From: Cypionkella sp.
GTDB taxonomy: Bacteria > Pseudomonadota > Alphaproteobacteria > Rhodobacterales > Rhodobacteraceae
Direction: 5' to 3'
NCBI RefSeq assembly: GCF_028290025.1
Contig: NZ_JAQGKQ010000083.1
Location: 43,154 to 107,153 of the forward strand
DNA: 64,000 nucleotides
In this document: positions 57,893 to 64,000 of the stretch, piece after piece
Layout of the letters: every line of letters starts with the position of its first letter
Numbering within the stretch: the stretch's first letter is position 1
Position numbers and translations under genes: made by a program
Notes under the pieces: model-generated
What the model was told of the DNA's origin: nothing
What the model saw: the letters and a program-made list of their open reading frames with translations, nothing else
Database searches by the model: none

Positions 57893-58738
57893 TCAGCCCT
57901 TGGTTCCGGACATCGCGACGCCTTCGACGATCTTGCGTTGAAAGATCAGGAAGAACAGCAGCGGCGGGATTGCGGCCAGCAGGTTGGCCGTCATCACCAT
58001 GTCAACGGTCTGGTGTGACAGCGGAGAGTTGAAAAGACCCACCACCTGCCCCACCGTATACAGTTGCGGCTTGGAGCTGACGATCAGTGGCCACATGTAG
58101 TTGCCCCAGGTCTGCATGAACGTCAGGATCGCCAGCGTGACCATTGCATTGCGGCAGAGCGGCAAAGCGATGTGCCAGTAGATCTGGAAATGGCTGGCCC
58201 CGTCCAAACGCGCCGCCTCGATCATGTCCTTTGGCACCGCCCGCATGAACTGAACCAGCATGAAAAGGCCAAAGGCCGAGGCCAGACCGGGCACGACAAG
58301 CCCGTGCATGGTGTTCAGCCAGCCAAGTTGCGACGTCAGCAGATAGGTCGGGATGATGGTCACCGCCGTGGGCACCATCAGCGACAGCAGGATTATCCCG
58401 AACAGGATGCGTCGGCCCGGAAAATCGAACAGCGAGAATTCGAACGCAGCCAGCGAGCCGAAGGTCAGCACACCGGCAATGGTTAGCACTGCATAAATCA
58501 GCGAGATGCCGTAGGCGCGCAGATATTCGGTCTCGGTAAAAATGACCCGGATCTTCTCAATCCCGGCTGACAGTGAGGTCGGCCACAGGCGCGGGTTCAA
58601 CGACACCGGCTCTCCGGGCATCGAGAAGACCACGTTCACCATCCACCAGATCGGGAAAAGTGCTATGAGGGCAATCAGGATCGCCAATGCCCATTTGAGC
58701 ACGGTCCAGATCGTCGGGCGGGTCGTTACAACGGTCAT
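57893..58738 (-). CDS. Carbohydrate ABC transporter permease (MalG type)
   Basis: 281 residues with six membrane segments, the EAA loop DMIEAARLDGASHFQIYWHIALPLCRNA and TWGNYMWPLIVSS. The start at 58738 overlaps the first permease stop (ATGA). Confidence 0.88.
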   Translation of the reverse strand: MTVVTTRPTIWTVLKWALAILIALIALFPIWWMVNVVFSMPGEPVSLNPRLWPTSLSAGIEKIRVIFTETEYLRAYGISLIYAVLTIAGVLTFGSLAAFEFSLFDFPGRRILFGIILLSLMVPTAVTIIPTYLLTSQLGWLNTMHGLVVPGLASAFGLFMLVQFMRAVPKDMIEAARLDGASHFQIYWHIALPLCRNAMVTLAILTFMQTWGNYMWPLIVSSKPQLYTVGQVVGLFNSPLSHQTVDMVMTANLLAAIPPLLFFLIFQRKIVEGVAMSGTKG

Positions 58739-59622
58739 TTGCGTGCACTCCAACTGCGCAGCGCGAACATCAGGGCGGTGACGGTCACGATGGCGAGGGT
58801 CAGAAGGAAGCCATAAGCGGCAGCCTCGCCGAACTTCACGCCACCAAAGGCGCGGCCCATCATGTCCATCACCGGAAACAGCAGCGCGTTGCGCCGACCG
58901 CCGTAGCTGGTGAACGACGATCCGGTCAGCAGCCACGGCTTGTCGAACACCTGCATGGCAGAGATCAGGCTGTAGGTGACAACAAAGAACAGCACAGGTG
59001 CCAGCATCGGCACGGTGATATGGACGATCTGCTGCCATTTGTTGGCGCCGTCCAGCCGCGCGGCCTCATAAAGCTCGGTGGGGATATTCTTCAAACCAGC
59101 CAGCAGGATAACCATGTTGAAACCGGCTGAGACCCAAACATCCACCGCGATCAGCGAATAGAGCATGGTGCTAGAATTGTTCAAAAAGTTGATCGAACCT
59201 AAGCCAAACCAGCCGAGGGCGACATTCAGCAGCCCGAAATTCGGCGCGTAAATCCACCGCCAGATCGTTGCGGCCAGAAACGCGGGTAAAACCACCGGCA
59301 TGAAATAGGCATTGCGAAAGAAGTTCGCCCAGCGCCCGGTGAAACTGTCAACCAGCAGTGCCAGTCCAAGCGCCACAAGGATGCCAAGCGGCACCGTGAT
59401 GGCGATGTAGACGGCCAGATTGCCCATCGCGGTCGCAAAATCACGCGAGTGCAAGATCTTCGTATAGTTCGCTACACCAACGTATTCGGGCGGCCTGGCG
59501 CCGTTCCAGTCGTGGAAGCTGTAGAAAAAACCGCTGATGATCGGATACAGAAAAAACGCAGCAAACAGCACCATGAACGGCGCAATCATCATGTAGTGGG
59601 GCAGATGTCGGCGCAAAGACAT
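58735..59622 (-). CDS. Carbohydrate ABC transporter permease (MalF type)
   Basis: 295 residues with six membrane segments and EAA loop ELYEAARLDGANKWQQIVHITVPMLAP. The start at 59622 (GGAGC upstream) is preferred over a longer frame from 59673 that would add a poorly conserved tail. Confidence 0.87.
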   Translation of the reverse strand: MSLRRHLPHYMMIAPFMVLFAAFFLYPIISGFFYSFHDWNGARPPEYVGVANYTKILHSRDFATAMGNLAVYIAITVPLGILVALGLALLVDSFTGRWANFFRNAYFMPVVLPAFLAATIWRWIYAPNFGLLNVALGWFGLGSINFLNNSSTMLYSLIAVDVWVSAGFNMVILLAGLKNIPTELYEAARLDGANKWQQIVHITVPMLAPVLFFVVTYSLISAMQVFDKPWLLTGSSFTSYGGRRNALLFPVMDMMGRAFGGVKFGEAAAYGFLLTLAIVTVTALMFALRSWSARK

Positions 59623-59683
59623 AGAAGCTCCGGTCAAGGTTGCGGTCGGTCTGGGACCGACCGCAGGTGGCATTATCGCCAGC

Positions 59684-60955
59684 CTATTCGGCCAGACACT
59701 CGTTCAGTTTGGTGATCATCTCGGCAGCACCGGCTTCGGGCGTATATTCTCCGTCAGCGGTGGCAGAGGCGATGTCGATCACGGTTGAGTTGTAGCAGCT
59801 TGGCACCGAACCGATGAAGTACGGTGCCGCCACATCCATCGCGCCATGTGCGGCATCGACGGAAACCCTGATCAGTGGCAAAGCCGAAACATCCGGGTCC
59901 GCCATTGCGGCCGCGTTCGCATTATAGCGCGACAGCAGCTTCGCCCAACGTGCCATCTGCGCCTTCTCGGTTAGGAACGCCGCGAACTCAAACGCCACAT
60001 CGGCATTCGGTCCGGGAGCCACACCAACCATCTCGTAGCTGCGGATACCGCCGGTCTTTCCCGCCGTATCGCCGGGGATCAGCACGAAATCGTACTTCAG
60101 ACCGCTAGCCTTGGCCGCTTCAGCGTAGGTGGGATTCACCCATGGGCCGATCGTGTGGAACGCCAGTTGGTCCGAGATGAACAGATCTTTCGTGGCCTGA
60201 TCGTTCCGGCTGGTGCCCGAGTTCAAAGGCACAAGCTCGACGAATTTAGCGAGAACTTTGGTCATATTTGCCGGGTCGATCTTGGTCGTCTTGGTATCCC
60301 AGTTAAAGCCCCAGCTGTCTGCGCTGCCTGTCGTGGCATAGATCTCGGCGATGGAGTTGAAGACCGCAGTTTGGTCCGGGACCGCATAGAAACCGGCTTC
60401 TTTGATCTTCTTCATCTGGCCCAGCCACTCGTCCCATGTCGTGGGCGGGGTCGGGTCGATCCCGGCCTTTTCAAGCACGGTAAGGTTGCGGAACAACAGC
60501 GAGCCAAAGCCAGTGTAAGGCAGGCAATACAGCTCGCTCGGGCGAGGCATGCAGGCGTTTAGCGCCGATTCGTCAAATTGCGCGCGATATTCAGCGGGCA
60601 TTGCCATCCACTTTTCGTAGATATTGGCCAGCGCCCCGACCTCGACCAGTTGTGCGCCAACCGATTGGGAATTCATGAATACGTCGGGCAGGGTACCGCT
60701 GGCAGCGCCTGCCACTTGGCCGGCGGTCAGATCATCGTCACCCTTGCCAACGATCTCGATAGTCACGCCGGGGTGCGAAGCCGTGAATTCCTTGACGAAT
60801 TCCTCTTGCATAGCAAGTGCGTCGCCTTGGGCGAAATCCGAATAGACCCAGTATTGCAGCGCGACGTCTTGGGCGAGTGCCATACTGTTAAACGAGGTGG
60901 CAGCGAGTGTGGCGAGTCCGACGGCGCCGGATCGAAGTATGCTTAGCGTCTTCAT
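59684..60955 (-). CDS. Carbohydrate ABC transporter, extracellular binding protein
   Basis: 423 residues. Signal peptide near LRSGAVGLATLAATSFNSMALAQ precedes VALQYWVYSDFAQGDALAMQEEFVKEF. This is a family 1 (MalE-like) solute-binding protein. AGGAGGAAAC precedes the ATG at 60955. It is the first structural gene of the operon; the ligand is probably an amino sugar or small oligosaccharide. Confidence 0.88.
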   Translation of the reverse strand: MKTLSILRSGAVGLATLAATSFNSMALAQDVALQYWVYSDFAQGDALAMQEEFVKEFTASHPGVTIEIVGKGDDDLTAGQVAGAASGTLPDVFMNSQSVGAQLVEVGALANIYEKWMAMPAEYRAQFDESALNACMPRPSELYCLPYTGFGSLLFRNLTVLEKAGIDPTPPTTWDEWLGQMKKIKEAGFYAVPDQTAVFNSIAEIYATTGSADSWGFNWDTKTTKIDPANMTKVLAKFVELVPLNSGTSRNDQATKDLFISDQLAFHTIGPWVNPTYAEAAKASGLKYDFVLIPGDTAGKTGGIRSYEMVGVAPGPNADVAFEFAAFLTEKAQMARWAKLLSRYNANAAAMADPDVSALPLIRVSVDAAHGAMDVAAPYFIGSVPSCYNSTVIDIASATADGEYTPEAGAAEMITKLNECLAE

Positions 60956-61008
60956 GTTTCCTCCTGTGGGAACCCTGCGCCGCATCACACGGCAAGCTGC
61001 CTATCAAC

Positions 61009-61023
61009 GTTAGGCACCTTAAC
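61009..61023. promoter_or_regulatory. Operator-like imperfect dyad before the importer operon
   Basis: GTTAGGCACCTTAAC is nearly symmetric (GTTA-G...C-TTAAC, one G-T pair) and lies 54 bp before the binding-protein start. ROK regulators bind AT-rich dyads near their operons. Candidate for the upstream ROK protein. Confidence 0.35.
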
Positions 61024-61088
61024 TAATAAAAGCGATTGAGGATGAGTCAAGGCTTTCCTGCACATATTCGCAAATGCGGCAGTTGAGA

Positions 61089-62252
61089 TCAGCCGCTCTG
61101 CCCGATGAGAAGCAGTAGCGCTTTTTCGATCGCCAGACGTTCTATCCCCAACACCGTTGCGTCAGGGCCAAGTAGGGTGTTGCGAATGTCCGCTGCATAG
61201 GACAGACGGTTTACCGTTTCTTGCACGCCGGGCAGCAGCAGAGGCGAGGCACCAAGTCCACCGCCCAAGACCACCAGCCCAGGATCAACCACGCTGACAC
61301 AACTGGCGACGACGGCACCGATATCGGCGGCATGGCGCGCCACGCAGCGCTGCGCTTTCTCATGCCCAGTTCCGGCCAGCTTGAGCAGTTCCGCGGTATC
61401 TGTTGGCGCAGCTCCAGCCTGCGGAGGCCAGTCGGCACGAACCCGCGCCAAGAACGCCTCAGTGCCTAAGAAATGCTCGGCCTCACCCCGCAGCGGGTTG
61501 GTATTTGGTGCGAGCGGGAAGCTCAGATGCCCGATCTCGCCCGCAGCGCCATTGCGACCGCGTATCAGGCGTTCGCCCAAAATGATGCCCATGCCGATCT
61601 TTAGCCCAACTTGGACATAGACAAAATCTGCCTCTCCTTGCGCCGCGCCATAGTGCATCTCCGCGACGGCTGCACAGTTCACGTTGTTTTCCAGCACAAT
61701 CGCGGCGCCCTTGGGCGGGGTGAACGCGCAGAACACCACGTTTTGACGGCTGGCCTCTGTATCGCCCTCTGGGCCGACCACCCGTGTTGGGGTGGCAATG
61801 CCAAGCACCCTAAGCGGCCCCCATTCCGGCAGTGACTCCGCGATGACGGCACCCACCTCAGCAGCTACCGCTTGGCTGACGTCAGCATCAATGGCGATGT
61901 GGCTGACTGGGAAGCGCAGCTGGCGACTGGTCAAAAGCCTTCGGTCCAGCGTCGACACGCGCAGCCGCACATGAGTTGATCCCGCGTCCACTGCGATCAC
62001 ATAGCCTGCGCCCTGCCCCACCCGGTATTCCGCCGCACTGCGTCCCAGCGGCCCCCGGATCGCTCCAATCATCTCGACATAGCCCGGCTTCTCAAGCTCG
62101 GCGATGGCGGCAGACATCGTAGGACGAGACAGCCCCAGTGATTGACCGATGTGAGGCCGGGTCGAGGGACCCTGCTCGACAAGCCGCTGGAACACCGCCC
62201 GCGCACTGCCGGTCAGGACCGGACGGGTCGGGGTGGTGACAAAATGCTCCAA
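61089..62252 (-). CDS. ROK-family transcriptional regulator (NagC/XylR type)
   Basis: 387 residues. A winged helix-turn-helix (STRPHIGQSLGLSRPTMSAAIAELEKPGYVE) precedes a ROK domain: VIAVDAGSTHVRLRVST, LENNVNCAAVAEMHYG, IGMGIILGERLIRGRNGAAGEIGHL (usual zinc-motif region degenerate), and VVLGGGLGASPLLL. The start is TTG at 62252 with GAGGA upstream; no better ATG is available. It probably controls the downstream amino-sugar importer. Confidence 0.87.
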   Translation of the reverse strand: MEHFVTTPTRPVLTGSARAVFQRLVEQGPSTRPHIGQSLGLSRPTMSAAIAELEKPGYVEMIGAIRGPLGRSAAEYRVGQGAGYVIAVDAGSTHVRLRVSTLDRRLLTSRQLRFPVSHIAIDADVSQAVAAEVGAVIAESLPEWGPLRVLGIATPTRVVGPEGDTEASRQNVVFCAFTPPKGAAIVLENNVNCAAVAEMHYGAAQGEADFVYVQVGLKIGMGIILGERLIRGRNGAAGEIGHLSFPLAPNTNPLRGEAEHFLGTEAFLARVRADWPPQAGAAPTDTAELLKLAGTGHEKAQRCVARHAADIGAVVASCVSVVDPGLVVLGGGLGASPLLLPGVQETVNRLSYAADIRNTLLGPDATVLGIERLAIEKALLLLIGQSG

Positions 62253-62467
62253 TGGATTCCTCGTTGGATTTTAGCATGGGAGAATGTCATCCCCGGCGGT
62301 AGGAGTAAAGATCACTACTCGCTCTGCACGGAGACATAGCTGCTCACGTGTGTCAGCATCTTTACGCTAGGTTGCCTCAAGCAACCTGAAATCACCTTTT
62401 CACATCTTGCAGTAATAGCTGTAGCATAGGCTGAGTTAAGTCAGCGTAATCCAGTGAGGAGAGTAAA

Positions 62468-62728
62468 ATGATATACAAAGTTGAATTTGAGTATGTCGAG
62501 GGTAGAGATCAGAACATTCGTTGGCTGACCTGTGATGGCGAAACGGGTGTCATCCTTGATGTTGGACCTGCGGGACAAGAAATTTACGCCGACGGTAATC
62601 ATTCTGTGGACGTTGAGACGCTTGAGTTAGCCAAACACATCGGGTGCCAATGGTCAGGCGGGGTTGGCGTATTTCAGTGGCCGGTGAAAACGATCGCGCT
62701 CGATGGAATTGTGTTCGTTCGGCATTGA
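62468..62728 (+). CDS. Hypothetical protein
   Basis: This 86-residue protein with GGAG before its ATG begins MIYKVEFEYVEGRDQNIRWL and has no recognised motif, membrane segment or signal peptide. It may fold as a small beta-rich domain. Neighbours give no clue. Confidence 0.6.
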   Translation: MIYKVEFEYVEGRDQNIRWLTCDGETGVILDVGPAGQEIYADGNHSVDVETLELAKHIGCQWSGGVGVFQWPVKTIALDGIVFVRH

Positions 62729-63054
62729 GGTTTAGCGGCCAACGGTCTGGCTGGGGCGAACTTTGGTCGGTCAGGGGTCATCCAGTCCTGCTGAGGTTGT
62801 GAGCGCGCTTTGGAGTCAAACTTGGAACCGAACCTTCGGTAGGAAATTGGTATTAAGATCGGCAACCGGGTTGATCACTAATGAGAGGAGACCGTGGCCG
62901 ACCGCAACAGGTCGCAAGGTCCGCAGGGCCATTGATGGCATGTGGTGGCTTTTCGCCTACCGTAGAAGCTGGCAGCGGTCTCACGGTGGCACTTTGCAGC
63001 AGCACTGCGGGCGGCAGGGGCTCAGATAACAACTGATCGCAGGAGGGGTGAGAG
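62729..63054. other. Intergenic region before the hydrolase gene (326 bp)
   Basis: No convincing gene was found. The strand reads as mixed-frame coding-like sequence with no start site, and could be degraded. GCAGGAGGGGTGAG near the end is the ribosome site of the next gene. Confidence 0.5.
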
Positions 63055-63672
63055 ATGCTCTTAGCCCTTCTGCGGCGAGACACGGACAACCAGATGCTTT
63101 TTCACCTAAGTGTCGATATGCAAAGGCTTTTTGGTCCAGGGTCGCCGTGGGCCGTGCCTTGGACCGAGCGCATACTGGGCGGTGTAGCTCGTCTGGCTGC
63201 GCATCACCCTGAGCGAACTATTTTCACCCGCTTCATTCCGCCTCAGTCACCCGCCGATGCAGTTGGCGCGTGGCGTGAGTATTATTCGAAATGGCGAGAG
63301 GTCACCGGTGAAATGCTTGGCGCGCATTGGCTCGGTTTATTTCCTGAACTCGAAAAATTCGTGCCGCCCGCCCGCGTCGTCGACAAAGTCGTCTATTCAC
63401 CATGGAGCGACGGCAAGCTTGCGAAAATGTTGCAAGGCAGCGGTGCTACCAGGTTGTTGATCAGCGGCGGCGAGTCGGATGTTTGCGTGATGGCCACCGT
63501 GCTGGGGGCTATTGATCATGGTTATCACGTCGTCTTGGCGACCGACGCCCTTTGCAGCACGATGGATGAGACCCATGACGCTGCGATGAAAATATATCGG
63601 CTACGCTTTTCGGCACAGGTCACCTTAACCACTGTGGATGAGGCTCTTGAGAAGGGACTGTCTGAACTTTGA
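63055..63672 (+). CDS. Isochorismatase-type cysteine hydrolase
   Basis: This 205-residue protein has the family triad-like residues: Asp in LSVDMQRLF, Lys in RVVDKVVYSPW and Cys in SGGESDVCVMATVLGAIDHGY. Members hydrolyse isochorismate, nicotinamide, ureidoacrylate or carbamoyl substrates. The substrate is unknown. GGAGG precedes the ATG. Confidence 0.85.
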   Translation: MLLALLRRDTDNQMLFHLSVDMQRLFGPGSPWAVPWTERILGGVARLAAHHPERTIFTRFIPPQSPADAVGAWREYYSKWREVTGEMLGAHWLGLFPELEKFVPPARVVDKVVYSPWSDGKLAKMLQGSGATRLLISGGESDVCVMATVLGAIDHGYHVVLATDALCSTMDETHDAAMKIYRLRFSAQVTLTTVDEALEKGLSEL

Positions 63673-63818
63673 CAGCGCTGCAGATTTAGCCTGCACGCTG
63701 GTGGCCACCTTGTCGTCAGGGCGCGCCTTTCGGATAACGAGCGGAACCGAAAGCGTTGAACGCCGTTGCTGAGCGAAGGCTGGCTGCGCGTGGGCCTGCT
63801 GCAAGTTGGAGGACCGAG

Positions 63819-64000
63819 ATGCACCCCAGCAATGTTCGATCTGTTCTGAGCGACAATAAGACGACGCTCGTGGCCCTTGGTGTGGCGGCTGCCACGGTTT
63901 ACGTGGGGTATGCGATGGCGAAGTCGGCGGGGCAGAACCGTGTGGTTGATCGACCGCGTGATGATATGCCGGTGCGGACCCATAAGGGTCAGCCAGTTGC
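63819..64000 (+). CDS. Small membrane protein, 3' end cut by window edge
   Basis: GGAGG precedes an ATG at 63819, and the frame is open to base 64000 (60 codons). It encodes a short N-terminal tail, one membrane segment (about residues 17-33: LVALGVAAATVYVGYAM) and a basic C-terminal part (DRPRDDMPVRTHKGQPV). Function unknown. Confidence 0.55.
   Translation, partial: MHPSNVRSVLSDNKTTLVALGVAAATVYVGYAMAKSAGQNRVVDRPRDDMPVRTHKGQPV

Overview
The window looks like the chromosome of a Rhodobacteraceae-type alphaproteobacterium. The evidence is gene content and order: ethylmalonyl-CoA pathway genes (ccr, ecm, mch, a malyl-CoA lyase/thioesterase homologue) beside mdh and an sdhCDAB operon with two small lipoproteins inside it, rpsA followed by ihfB-lapA-trpF, a luxI/luxR locus, and many ATGA stop/start overlaps. 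No rRNA, tRNA, CRISPR array, insertion sequence or phage gene was recognised.

Bases 1-20738 are a large tetritol (erythritol/erythrulose) catabolic island. The minus-strand operon eryA-eryB-eryC-Fe-ADH-eryD (11493 to 5360) encodes kinase, FAD polyol-phosphate dehydrogenase, tetrulose-phosphate isomerase, an iron-type alcohol dehydrogenase and a SorC-family regulator. A second minus-strand operon, eryR-eryH(tpiA2)-eryI(rpiB)-dhaK-dhaL (4434 to 733), carries the last two isomerases leading to D-erythrose-4-phosphate plus a split DhaK/DhaL kinase that could phosphorylate free erythrulose. A transaldolase-family gene (4587) diverges from eryR and could use the erythrose-4-phosphate. Facing eryA across a 686-bp control region is a plus-strand operon: a DUF2291 protein, the sugar ABC transporter eryEFG, a DeoR regulator, a second FGGY kinase and a second GlpD-like dehydrogenase. 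The last two form an eryA/eryB-like pair for an unidentified polyol.

Bases 20739-31131 are mostly housekeeping: molybdate regulator and transporter (modE-like, modABC), a bestrophin-like channel, cytochrome c, rpsA, ihfB, lapA, trpF, a VOC protein, a stand-alone Lrp-type effector domain and a RecD-like helicase.

Bases 31333-49955 are the C2-assimilation/TCA block: ccr, an acyltransferase, ecm, deoD, an aldo/keto reductase, a quorum-sensing locus (luxI, luxR, an autoinducer-binding protein with no DNA-binding domain, and a tiny cysteine-rich membrane protein after luxI), sdhB to sdhC, mch, a DUF1737-like protein, NnrU, the malyl-CoA lyase/thioesterase, a TSUP permease and mdh. The sdhC promoter region carries a striking 21-bp-periodic array of repeats.

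Bases 50437-64000 hold two ABC carbohydrate importers. ugpBAEC (plus) is for glycerol-3-phosphate or its diesters. A minus-strand operon, with its own ROK regulator, encodes importer, BadF-type sugar kinase and SIS-domain protein and is most likely for an amino sugar. The right end is less conserved: a hypothetical protein, an isochorismatase-type hydrolase and a truncated small membrane protein.
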